Below, piece by piece: positions 9,178 to 16,594 of a stretch of 64,000 nucleotides of DNA. Source of the DNA: Nocardioides zhouii (GTDB taxonomy: Bacteria; Actinomycetota; Actinomycetes; Propionibacteriales; Nocardioidaceae); NCBI RefSeq assembly GCF_004137345.1, contig NZ_SDWV01000005.1:124001-188000 (forward strand). The letters run 5' to 3'. Made by a program: the position numbers and the translations under genes. The notes below the pieces were generated by a model. The model searched no databases, was not told the origin of the DNA, and worked only from the letters and a program-made list of their open reading frames with translations. Every line of letters begins with the position of its first letter. Positions within the stretch are counted from its first letter, which is position 1.

Positions 9178-9527
9178 GCTCTCTCCTCCAACAGGTGGGC
9201 AGGCAGGTGTGCGTAGCGGGTGCCGGACAGGGTCCGGAGCCGGCGCCCGGTCCGGTGGACCCGGCGAGCGGTGCGGGACCGCATGGTGGTGGTGACGACG
9301 GGTCGGGCGCCCTGAGCACCCGGACCCGCCGTCGCGGCAGCGCTCGTCCCAGGAGTCACCCCCGTGCCTCCTCTGGGGACCTCGGCTCGCTCGAACGCGC
9401 GCATCACCTCGATGAACGCGTCGGCGTCACCCCCCAGGTCGGGATGGACGGCCCGGAGCGCGGCGCGCCTGGAGACACGGCGCTCTCGGTCGACGTCACG
9501 GACGCTGCCGGTCTGGTGGGTCGTCAC
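9174..9527 (-). CDS. Small hypothetical protein with a J-domain-like HPD motif
   Basis: A 117-residue basic protein. Residues 18-45 read as the helix II-loop-helix III half of a DnaJ J-domain: RRAALRAVHPDLGGD (H28-P29-D30) followed by AFIEVMRAFE. The first J-domain helix is missing or degenerate, and the C-terminal half is arginine-rich and unrecognised. It overlaps both neighbours by four bases (GTGA at its start, ATGA at its end), so it is a genuine gene of the Asp23 cluster. Whether it binds DnaK is an inference from the HPD motif only. Confidence 0.65.
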   Translation of the reverse strand: MTTHQTGSVRDVDRERRVSRRAALRAVHPDLGGDADAFIEVMRAFERAEVPRGGTGVTPGTSAAATAGPGAQGARPVVTTTMRSRTARRVHRTGRRLRTLSGTRYAHLPAHLLEERA

Positions 9528-9832
9528 GGGGTGACGACCGGTTGGCCGGGGGCGGCGATGTCCTCGACCGCCACGTGCACGGTGCCGGGGACGATCGCCG
9601 CGACGGCGGTGCGTACGGCGTCGGTCGTCGTGGACACCGCGGCGCCCCACGCGAGCACGAGGTGCACCTGGGTGTCGCCGTCGCGCAGCCGTACGCCGGT
9701 CACCCGGCGCCCGGGCAGGTAGGTCGCGACCTCACCGAGCACGCCCCCGTGCAGGTCGTGCACGCCGGGGACGGCGAGAACGGCCTGGGCGACGCGGTCG
9801 GCGAGCACGCCGGGGCTCACGTCACTGGACAC
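9524..9832 (-). CDS. Short Asp23-like protein
   Basis: A 102-residue protein with the Asp23 beta-alpha pattern in minimal form: a VPGVHDLHGG turn, a strand VTGVRLRDGDTQVHLVLAWG, a helix TTTDAVRTAVAAIV and a final strand TVHVAVEDI. The GTG start at 9832 overlaps the end of the upstream Asp23 gene by 11 bases. It lacks the N-terminal extension seen in the two longer Asp23 proteins of the cluster and may be a partner subunit. Confidence 0.7.
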   Translation of the reverse strand: MSSDVSPGVLADRVAQAVLAVPGVHDLHGGVLGEVATYLPGRRVTGVRLRDGDTQVHLVLAWGAAVSTTTDAVRTAVAAIVPGTVHVAVEDIAAPGQPVVTP

Positions 9833-10274
9833 GCGTGGTGGCCGGCTCCTCGTCCGGAGCGTCGCTCTCGAGGAACACGTCGTGGACGGTGATGTTGACC
9901 TCGGTGACCTCGAGGCCCGTCATCCGCTCGACCGTGTCGACCACGTTGCGCCGGATGGCGGCGGCGAGGTCGGCGATCGCGACGCCGTACTCGGCGACGA
10001 TGTCGAGGTCGACGGCGGCCTGGTGCTCGCCCACCTCGACGGCCACGCCCTGGCTCAGGTTGGTGCGCGAGCCCGGGATGCGCTCGCGGAGCGCACCGAC
10101 GGCGCGCGCGGTGCCGCCGCCGAGGTCGTGCACACCGCTGATCTCGCGGGCGGCGATGCCGGCGATCTTGGAGACCACGGTGTCGGCGATCGAGGTCTTC
10201 CCCTGCTCGGACACCAGCGCTCCCGTGGCGGGGGTGGTGGTCGCGGGGGTGGTGGACTTCTGGCTCTCGGTCAT
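9822..10274 (-). CDS. Asp23/Gls24 family protein, first gene of the cluster
   Basis: A 150-residue protein with a disordered Thr/Pro-rich N-terminus (about 30 residues) and a clear Asp23 domain: SIADTVVSKIAGIAAREISGVHDLGGG, then EVGEHQAAVDLDIVAEYG and the closing GLEVTEVNITVHDVFL. The ATG at 10274 has a GGAGAG ribosome site. As the first gene of the minus-strand cluster it lies divergent to the sigma factor gene, so it may be a target of that sigma factor. Confidence 0.9.
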   Translation of the reverse strand: MTESQKSTTPATTTPATGALVSEQGKTSIADTVVSKIAGIAAREISGVHDLGGGTARAVGALRERIPGSRTNLSQGVAVEVGEHQAAVDLDIVAEYGVAIADLAAAIRRNVVDTVERMTGLEVTEVNITVHDVFLESDAPDEEPATTRVQ

Positions 10275-10424
10275 GGTCTCTCCGATCGTGGTGTGCTCAG
10301 GGCCCTGGGTGGGCCGGAACACTGGTTGGTCGTGACGAGTTCGGGGATCGTCACGGAAAAGATGGTGTGACCCCGGTCACCGGCGATCGAGTCGCGTCTT
10401 GGGCGGCTCCTGCACACTTCCCGC
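10275..10424. promoter_or_regulatory. Divergent promoter region, Asp23 cluster / ECF sigma
   Basis: This 150-bp gap must hold the promoters of both the seven-gene Asp23 operon and the ECF sigma gene. Only a short untranslated leader separates any sigma-gene promoter from the GTG at 10425. I see no strong housekeeping hexamers. An autoregulated ECF promoter reading both ways is plausible but not demonstrated. Confidence 0.4.
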
Positions 10425-10988
10425 GTGCCTGCCGACGGCCTCGAGCCCGCCTCCGACGCGGCGCTCGTCCGCGCCGCCCGGCTGGGCGACGACGCCGCGT
10501 TCGGCGAGCTGGTGGACCGCTACGGCCCCGGCATGCTGCGCCATGCTCGCCGGCTGGTCGGCGGCAGCGAGGCCGACGCGAGCGAGGTCGTGCAGGAGGC
10601 CTTCATCTCCGCATGGAAGGGCCTCGACGGGTTCCGGGGCGACTCGTCGTTGCGTACGTGGCTCTTCCGGCTGGTGCACCGGCGCGCGGTGGACCTGATC
10701 CGTCACCGCCGGCCCACCCCCATCGACGACTACTTGCTGTCCCACGTCGTACGGGTCGCCGACGACAACCCACTGCAGGACGTGATGGACTCCGAGCTGC
10801 TCGAGGCCTTGCAGGAGGCGCTGGACGAACTACCGTGGAACCAGCGCGCCGCGTGGCTGCTGCGCGAGGTGGAGGGTCTCGGCTACGACGAGATCGCCCA
10901 CGCCATGGGCACTACGGTCGGAAGCGTCCGCGGGCACCTGCATCGCGGTCGTCGGCAGCTGGCAGAGAGGATGGCACGATGGCGTTGA
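10425..10988 (+). CDS. ECF-type RNA polymerase sigma factor
   Basis: A 187-residue sigma factor with region 2 (about residues 25-95, including EVVQEAFISAWKGLDGFRGDSSLRTWLFRL-like core) and region 4 (about 130-180, LPWNQRAAWLLREVEGLGYDEIAHAMGTTVGSVRGHLHRGRRQL). No zinc-finger anti-sigma gene follows; instead an Asp23-like gene overlaps its 3' end by ten bases. It starts with GTG at 10425 without a clear ribosome site. The link to envelope stress is inferred from both flanking Asp23 loci. Confidence 0.93.
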   Translation: MPADGLEPASDAALVRAARLGDDAAFGELVDRYGPGMLRHARRLVGGSEADASEVVQEAFISAWKGLDGFRGDSSLRTWLFRLVHRRAVDLIRHRRPTPIDDYLLSHVVRVADDNPLQDVMDSELLEALQEALDELPWNQRAAWLLREVEGLGYDEIAHAMGTTVGSVRGHLHRGRRQLAERMARWR

Positions 10989-11446
10989 GCCCTACGGACC
11001 CCCTCGAGCGGGCCGTCGTCGCCGCCCAGGCGGAGGCACCCGACGACTGGGACTCGGTCTCCCAGGCCGTGAAGCGACGCATCCGCGCGACCGTGGCGCC
11101 GTCGCGACCGATCGTCGTGGTCGCGGCAGACGGATCGACCGACCAGGATGCGCACGGCTCGCGCACGTACGTCGCCTCTCGCGTCGTGCGCGCGGCACTG
11201 CGCGACGCGCTGCGGACCCGACCCGACCTCACGGCCGAGCGGATCGACCTGACCATCGACGACGAGCGCCTGACCCGGGTCGAGGTCGACCTCGTCTGCG
11301 CGTACGGCACCGTGATGCCCGCCGCGAGCGACGTGGCCCGGGCCACCGTCGCGTCCGTGGTCGCGGACCTGCTCGGCCCCGGCACCCAGCCCCAGGTCGA
11401 CGTCACCGTTACCGACGTCGTGGTGGGCGACCCCCGACTGGCCTGA
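10979..11446 (+). CDS. Asp23-like protein overlapping the sigma gene
   Basis: A 155-residue protein with no close recognisable family by eye, but its C-terminal half (LTAERIDLTIDDERLTRVEVDLVCAYG, SDVARATVASVVADLL, PQVDVTVTDVVVGD) follows the strand-helix-strand order of Asp23/Gls24 proteins. It has no transmembrane segment and no HxxxCxxC zinc motif, so it is not a classic anti-sigma factor. The ATG at 10979 lies inside the sigma gene, implying co-translation. A regulatory role on the sigma factor is a guess from position. Confidence 0.68.
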   Translation: MALSPTDPLERAVVAAQAEAPDDWDSVSQAVKRRIRATVAPSRPIVVVAADGSTDQDAHGSRTYVASRVVRAALRDALRTRPDLTAERIDLTIDDERLTRVEVDLVCAYGTVMPAASDVARATVASVVADLLGPGTQPQVDVTVTDVVVGDPRLA

Positions 11447-11475
11447 CGCACGAGGCAACGGCGAGACGGTGCATG

Positions 11476-11509
11476 CCGAAGGGCCCGGTCCTGGGACCGG
11501 GCCCTTCGG
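11476..11509. terminator. Strong hairpin between convergent genes
   Basis: A perfect 16-bp stem: CCGAAGGGCCCGGTCC at 11476-11491 pairs with 11494-11509 across a two-base loop. It lies between the Asp23-like gene (plus strand) and tRNA-Glu (minus strand) and is the obvious bidirectional terminator. It lacks a long T-run on either side, as is usual in high-GC actinobacteria. Confidence 0.8.
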
Positions 11510-11520
11510 TTCTGCCGTGG

Positions 11521-11593
11521 TACCCCCGACCGGATTTGAACCGGCGTTACCGCCGTGAGAGGGCGACGTCCTAGGCCGCTAGACGACGGGGGC
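11521..11593 (-). tRNA. tRNA-Glu (anticodon CTC)
   Basis: The minus strand folds as a full cloverleaf: acceptor GCCCCCG with CGGGGGT (a G-T first pair), D arm GTC...GAC, anticodon stem TCGCC/GGCGG around loop CTCTCAC giving anticodon CTC, and a T arm with TTCAAAT. CCA is not encoded. It lies downstream of tRNA-Gln and near gltX. Confidence 0.95.
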
Positions 11594-11680
11594 CTTGCAA
11601 GTGCCGCACGTTCGCGGCGGAGGGAACTCTATCGAAAGATCGAGCGCCGCTCCAAATCCGGATCCGAGGACCCGGACTCG

Positions 11681-11752
11681 CTGGGGTACTAGGACTCGAA
11701 CCTAGAACAACTGGACCAGAACCAGCCGTGTTGCCAATTACACCATACCCCA
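11681..11752 (-). tRNA. tRNA-Gln (anticodon CTG)
   Basis: The minus strand gives acceptor TGGGGTA paired with TACCCCA, D arm GTG...CAC, anticodon loop TTCTGGT with anticodon CTG, and a T arm with TTCGAGT. Total 72 nt, CCA not encoded. In actinobacteria this tRNA is charged first with glutamate by the GltX type enzyme and then amidated by GatCAB, so its place near gltX is fitting. Confidence 0.95.
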
Positions 11753-11824
11753 TGGGGGTATCAGTCAGACCGGGCTGCGATCGACTGACCACCACGTGGT
11801 CCCTTGCGGAACCGATCCCGAACG

Positions 11825-12844
11825 TTACACGCGCGGGCGCGGGCCCTCCAAAACGGGCCCCTTCGCACCGGGCGCGGCGACCGGAGGCGGCAGCGATCCC
11901 CCGACTGGTGGCCCCAGGGAGACGACGCCCATCGCCCGGGCGACCCAGCTCGCGAGGCCGAGATAGACCAGCGACTGGGTCAGCGTGGAGAGGATCGTCC
12001 ACCAGCTCGCCTCCCCCGTCGCGTTGAGCGCCGTGGTGAGGTCACCGAAGGCGAGGGCGAGGCCGAAGGCGAGGAAGTTGTTGAGGACGTGCATCGCGAT
12101 GGCCGCCTCGAGCCCGCCGGTGCGGATCACCAGGATGCCGGCCACGACCCCGAAGGCGAACCGGTCGAAGAAGATCGGCGGCTCCTGCGAGAACCCGTGG
12201 AACAGCGCGAAGATCAGCGCCGGCCCCAGCACCGCGAGCGCCTGGGACACCCGCTTCGCCACCCGCAGCGACCCGAAGGCCTGCGTGAGGTAGCCGCGGA
12301 ACAGGTACTCCTCGCCGGCGGCCTGCAGGGGCGTGAGCAGCAGGATCACGAGGAGGAAGTCGCGCGTCTGGTTGGTGAACTCGTTGACCTGGCCGGCGGG
12401 CTGCTCGCCCGGCGCCAGCGGCAGCAGGAGCCCGACCCCGAGCGACGCGACGAGCGCGACGACGGCCAGCGGGAGGCAGACCAGCAGGTAGCCCCAGCGC
12501 AGCCGCGGCCTGACCGACGACACCCATCGCGGCTTGAGCCGGTGGAGCCACCACGTGACCGCGAAGGTGAGCGGGATGGCCGCAGCGATGACGATGTTGA
12601 GGAGCGCGAGGCCGGCCGGCGTGGCCTCGGCGGTCACGTCGAGGATCTTGCCTGCCTCGTCGACGCTGTGGCCGGCGAGCATGAGACCCGCGAAGAACAC
12701 GGCGCCGGCGATGAGCGGCACGACGGCGAAGACGAGGAGCAGGAGCAGCAGCGCACCCACGAGCGAGCGCCACACGCCGGGACGCCCGACGCGGTGCAGC
12801 TCGTGGTACTGCGGCCGGAAGTCGGGCGCCAGCGGGGTCGTCAT
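11825..12844 (-). CDS. CPBP-family intramembrane metalloprotease
   Basis: A 339-residue membrane protein with about eight hydrophobic helices. The CPBP (Abi/CAAX-protease-like) motifs are present in order: EEYLFRGY (motif EExxxR, around residue 195), FALFHG (FxxxH) and HVLNN (HxxxN). The enzyme may cleave prenylated or small membrane peptides; the substrate is unknown. The ATG at 12844 follows the gltX stop by 17 bp, suggesting co-transcription. A short Pro/Gly-rich cytosolic tail ends the protein. Confidence 0.9.
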   Translation of the reverse strand: MTTPLAPDFRPQYHELHRVGRPGVWRSLVGALLLLLLVFAVVPLIAGAVFFAGLMLAGHSVDEAGKILDVTAEATPAGLALLNIVIAAAIPLTFAVTWWLHRLKPRWVSSVRPRLRWGYLLVCLPLAVVALVASLGVGLLLPLAPGEQPAGQVNEFTNQTRDFLLVILLLTPLQAAGEEYLFRGYLTQAFGSLRVAKRVSQALAVLGPALIFALFHGFSQEPPIFFDRFAFGVVAGILVIRTGGLEAAIAMHVLNNFLAFGLALAFGDLTTALNATGEASWWTILSTLTQSLVYLGLASWVARAMGVVSLGPPVGGSLPPPVAAPGAKGPVLEGPRPRV

Positions 12845-12861
12845 GACGGTCGCAACCGCAC

Positions 12862-14328
12862 TCAGACCAGCGCGGACTGGAGTCGCGCCAGGCTCCGGTC
12901 GCGACCCAGCAGCTCCATCGACTCGAACAGCGGCGGGCTGATCCGCTTGCCGGTCACGGCGACCCGCACCGGCCCGAACGCCACGCGGGGCTTGAGCTCC
13001 ATGCGCTCGATCAGCGCCACGCGCAGCGCCTCCTCGATGGCCGCGGTCGACCACGCGTGCAGACCCGCGAGCGCGTCGTACGACGCCTGGACGACGCCGC
13101 GGCCGGTCGCGTCGAGCAGCTTGGCGACATCGTCGGCGTCGCGCTCGAAGTCGGCCTCGTCGACGAAGAGGAAGCCGAGCATCGGCGCGGCCTCGGTGAG
13201 CTTGTTGATCCGCTCGGCGACCAGCGGCATCGCGAGCTCCAGCAGCTGCGCGTCGGCGTCGGTGACCGGGTCGGCGACGACGCCGGCCTCCTTGAGGAAC
13301 GGCAGGGCGCGGTGGGTGATGTCCTCGACCGAGAGCAGCCGCATGTGCGAGGCGTTGATCGCCTCGGCCTTCTTGAGGTCGAAGCGCGCGGGGTTGGGGT
13401 TGACGTCCTTGATGTCGAACACCTCGACCATCTCCGCGACGGTGAAGATGTCGCGGTCGGCGGCGATCGCCCAGCCGAGCAGCGCGAGGTAGTTCATCAG
13501 GCCCTCGGGCAGGAACCCCTGCTCGCGGTAGGCCAGCGCGTGGGCCTCGGGGTCGCGCTTGGAGAGCTTCTTGTTGCCCTGGCCCATGACGTAGGGCAGG
13601 TGTCCGTAGGCGGGCACCTCCTTGGCCACACCGAGGGCGACGAGCGCCTCGAACAGCGCCAGCTGGCGCGGGGTGCTGGAGAGCAGGTCCTCGCCGCGCA
13701 GCACGTGGCTGATCTCCATGTGGGCGTCGTCGATCGGGTTGACGAGGGTGTAGAGCGGGTCGCCGTTGGCGCGCGAGAGCGCGAAGTCGGGGACGTTCTC
13801 GGACTCGAAGGTGATGTCGCCGCGGACCAGGTCGTTCCACGTGATCGACCCGTCGGGCATCCGGAAGCGTACGACCGGCTTGCGGCCCTCGCCCTCGAAG
13901 GCGGAGCGCTGCTCGTCGGAAAGCTCGCGGCAGAAGCCGTCGTAGCCCTGCATCTTCGAGCCGGACGCCGCGCGGCGAGCAGTCACCTCGTCGTTCGTGC
14001 AGAAGCAGTCATAGGTGTACGACGACTCGCGGAGGCGGGCGAGCACGTCGCGGTAGATGTCGCCGCGCTCGCTCTGCTTGTAGGGACCGTGCGGTCCGCC
14101 GACCTCGATCCCCTCGTCCCAGTCGAGCCCGAGCCAGCGCCACAGGTCCAGGATGGAGTCGTACGACTCCTGGGTGCTGCGCTCGCGGTCGGTGTCCTCC
14201 ATCCGGAAGACGATCTGGCCGCCGTGGTGGCGCGCGAAGGCCCAGTTGAACAGGGCCGTACGGACCAGGCCGACGTGCGGCGAGCCGGTGGGCGAGGGGC
14301 AGAAACGGACGCGGACGGGCGACGACAT
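12862..14328 (-). CDS. gltX: Glutamate--tRNA ligase
   Basis: A class I aminoacyl-tRNA synthetase of 488 residues that charges tRNA-Glu and, as is usual in GatCAB-dependent actinobacteria, probably tRNA-Gln as well. The HIGH-type signature is PSPTGSPHVG (residues 11-20) and the KMSKS-type motif is KLSKR (around 255). The zinc-binding region is partly preserved (YDCFCTNDE). The start at ATG 14328 gives the canonical VRVRFCPSPTG opening. Both cognate tRNAs lie about 1.1 kb downstream on the same strand. Confidence 0.97.
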   Translation of the reverse strand: MSSPVRVRFCPSPTGSPHVGLVRTALFNWAFARHHGGQIVFRMEDTDRERSTQESYDSILDLWRWLGLDWDEGIEVGGPHGPYKQSERGDIYRDVLARLRESSYTYDCFCTNDEVTARRAASGSKMQGYDGFCRELSDEQRSAFEGEGRKPVVRFRMPDGSITWNDLVRGDITFESENVPDFALSRANGDPLYTLVNPIDDAHMEISHVLRGEDLLSSTPRQLALFEALVALGVAKEVPAYGHLPYVMGQGNKKLSKRDPEAHALAYREQGFLPEGLMNYLALLGWAIAADRDIFTVAEMVEVFDIKDVNPNPARFDLKKAEAINASHMRLLSVEDITHRALPFLKEAGVVADPVTDADAQLLELAMPLVAERINKLTEAAPMLGFLFVDEADFERDADDVAKLLDATGRGVVQASYDALAGLHAWSTAAIEEALRVALIERMELKPRVAFGPVRVAVTGKRISPPLFESMELLGRDRSLARLQSALV

Positions 14329-14358
14329 CAGTGGGGCTCAGCTTCCGGGGTCAGGTGT

Positions 14359-15174
14359 TCAGGTGGCGCGCAGTGCGATGGGATTGGTGAGGGCGCCGAT
14401 GCCGGCGATCGAGATCTCGACCTCGTCGCCGACCTGCATCGGGCCGACACCGTCGGGGGTGCCGGTGAGGATGAGGTCGCCGGGCAGCAGCGTCATCACC
14501 GAGGAGACGTAGGCGACCAGCGTCGGGACGTCGAAGACCATGTCGGCGGTCGACCCGTCCTGCTTCACGTCGCCGTTGAGGTAGGTCTGCACCGCGCGCC
14601 CGTCGGCGAAGTCGTGCGGGTCGAGGTCGGTCTCGATCCACGGGCCGAGGGGGCAGAACGAGTCGAAGCCCTTGGCGCGGGTGAACTGCACGTCGGACTT
14701 CTGCAGGTCGCGCGCGGTGACGTCGTTGGCGATCGTGTAGCCGAAGATCACGTCGGTGGCCTGCTCGACCGGCACGTCGCGGCAGATGCGGCCGATCACG
14801 ACCGCGAGCTCGCCCTCGAAGTGCAGGTTGGAGGTCTGCGGCGGGTAGTAGATCGGGTCGCCGGGTCCGATGACCGTCGTGTTGGGCTTGAGGAAGATCA
14901 GCGGCTCGCTCGGCAGGTCGTTGCCCATCTCGGCGGCGTGGGCCGCGTAGTTGCGGCCGATCCCGACCACCTTGCTGCGCGGGATGACCGGCGCGAGGAG
15001 GCGTACGTCGCTGAGCTTGTGCTCCTCGTCCATGAGCTTGATGCCGACGTAGAGGGGGTCGCCGGCGAGGGGCACCACCACGGAGTCGTCGGAGGGTTGG
15101 CCGAACTCGTCGACCTCGCCGGTGACGACGCCGAAGCGCGGCTCCTCGCCCGTGGTGAACCTGCAGATACGCAT
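14359..15174 (-). CDS. Fumarylacetoacetate hydrolase family protein
   Basis: A 271-residue FAH-fold enzyme. The metal site is visible as HFEGELAVVIG (E-x-E, around residues 119-121) with the later Asp in GYTIANDVTARD. The GIGRNYAAHAAEMG block precedes it, and LLPGDLILTGTPDGVGP closes the active site. Such proteins act as acylpyruvase, oxaloacetate decarboxylase or catechol-pathway hydratase; the substrate cannot be told. It lies 30 bp upstream of gltX on the same strand, a common arrangement in actinobacteria. Confidence 0.9.
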   Translation of the reverse strand: MRICRFTTGEEPRFGVVTGEVDEFGQPSDDSVVVPLAGDPLYVGIKLMDEEHKLSDVRLLAPVIPRSKVVGIGRNYAAHAAEMGNDLPSEPLIFLKPNTTVIGPGDPIYYPPQTSNLHFEGELAVVIGRICRDVPVEQATDVIFGYTIANDVTARDLQKSDVQFTRAKGFDSFCPLGPWIETDLDPHDFADGRAVQTYLNGDVKQDGSTADMVFDVPTLVAYVSSVMTLLPGDLILTGTPDGVGPMQVGDEVEISIAGIGALTNPIALRAT

Positions 15175-15183
15175 GGACCGAGC

Positions 15184-16548
15184 CTATCGAGCGGCGGCAC
15201 GCCCCAGCGCATCGAGACTGGCCTCCACGTCGGCCGCGGTCGTCGACCAGTTGCTGACGCTCACCCGGAGCACCGCGCGGCCGCGCCACCGCGACCCGGT
15301 CGTCCAGGCCGTGCCGTCGGCCAGCATCGCGGCGACGACCGCGCGGGTGGCGTCATCGTCGCCGAAGGCCGCGCACACCTGGGTGAACTCGACGTCGTTG
15401 AGCACCTCAGCGCCCTCGATGGCGGCGATGCCGTCGGCGAAGGTGTGGGCATGCCGGCAGTAGCCGTCGACCAGCTCGGCCACGCCGTCGCGGCCGAGGG
15501 ACCGCAGCACCGCCCAGACCGGGAACGCGCGGCCGCGGCGACTGATCTCGGGGACCTTGTCCATCGGCTCCCCCGCCGCGTCAAAGATCAGGTAGTCGCC
15601 GTGCATGCCCATCGCCGCGCGCAGAGCCGCCCGGTCCTTGACGATCGCGAGGCCGCAGTCGTACGGGACGTTGAGGGTCTTGTGCGCGTCGGTCGCCCAC
15701 GAGTCCGCGGCGGCGTAGCCCTCCGTGAGGTGCCGGCGGTCGGGCGACGCGGCGGCGAACAGCCCGAACGCCCCGTCGATGTGCACCCACGCCCCCGCGT
15801 CGTGCGCCGCGGCGATGGTCTCGACGAAGGGGTCGAACGCACCGGAGTGCACGTTGCCGGCCTGCAGGCACACGATCGTGGGCCGGCCGTCGCCCGCCTC
15901 GAGCGCGGCAGTGAGGGCGGCGGCCTCGATCCGCCCCTGGTCGTCGGCGGCCACGGGCTCCGGCGCGCCCAGCCCGAGGTAGCGCAGCGCGAGGTCGATG
16001 GTGTCGTGCCGCTCGGCACCGACCAGGACGCGTACGCCGGGCGAGCCGACCAGTCCCTGGGCGGCGACGTCCCAGCCCTGGCGACGCAGCACCTCGTCGC
16101 GGGCGGCGGCCAGGCAGGTGAAGTTGGCCATCGTCCCGCCGGTCACGAAGCCCACCGCGCCGTCGTCGGGGAGGCCCAGGAGGTCGAGCAGCCACGCCTC
16201 GGCCAGGTCCTCGATCGCCGAGTGGGCGGGCGTGATGAGGCGCAGGCCGGTGTTCTGGTCCCACGCACTGACCAGCCAGTCGACCGCCAGCGCGGCGGGA
16301 TGCGTGCCGCCGATCACGAAGCCGAAGAAGCGGCCACCCGGCATCGCGGTCAACCCGGGGTCGCACGCCGCGGCGAGCTCGTCGACGACGGCCTCCGGCT
16401 CCGTCGGGCCCTGCGGGAGGTCGCGTACCAGCCGGCCGGCGACCCCGTCGGTGTCCAGCCGGGGCGGCACGGGGCGGTCGGCGAGGGAGGCGAGCCACTC
16501 GAGGGCAAGGGCATGGGCCCGGTCGAGGCCGGCGCTGCGGTCGATCAT
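15184..16548 (-). CDS. PLP-dependent group II decarboxylase family protein
   Basis: A 454-residue aspartate-aminotransferase-fold enzyme of the aromatic-L-amino-acid/glutamate decarboxylase group. The PLP lysine sits in DSWATDAHKTLNVPYDCG, and GFVTGGTMANFTCLAAARDEVL is the cofactor-phosphate region. HIDGAFGLFA holds the Asp that binds the pyridine nitrogen. The ATG at 16548 follows a weak GGCGAG site. The amino acid substrate is not determinable from sequence; a tyrosine, tryptophan or sulfinate-type substrate is possible. It ends nine bases before the hydrolase start. Confidence 0.88.
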   Translation of the reverse strand: MIDRSAGLDRAHALALEWLASLADRPVPPRLDTDGVAGRLVRDLPQGPTEPEAVVDELAAACDPGLTAMPGGRFFGFVIGGTHPAALAVDWLVSAWDQNTGLRLITPAHSAIEDLAEAWLLDLLGLPDDGAVGFVTGGTMANFTCLAAARDEVLRRQGWDVAAQGLVGSPGVRVLVGAERHDTIDLALRYLGLGAPEPVAADDQGRIEAAALTAALEAGDGRPTIVCLQAGNVHSGAFDPFVETIAAAHDAGAWVHIDGAFGLFAAASPDRRHLTEGYAAADSWATDAHKTLNVPYDCGLAIVKDRAALRAAMGMHGDYLIFDAAGEPMDKVPEISRRGRAFPVWAVLRSLGRDGVAELVDGYCRHAHTFADGIAAIEGAEVLNDVEFTQVCAAFGDDDATRAVVAAMLADGTAWTTGSRWRGRAVLRVSVSNWSTTAADVEASLDALGRAAAR

Positions 16549-16594
16549 CTCGCCAGTGTCCGCCCGCGCGCGTCCACGCACTAGCCTCGGAGCA

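Noticed and set aside
13057..16584. A plus-strand open frame of 1175 codons opposite gltX, the FAH hydrolase and the decarboxylase
   Set aside because: It lies wholly opposite three well-supported genes and its translation is Arg/Val/Gly-biased with no domain, the usual antisense shadow in high-GC DNA.
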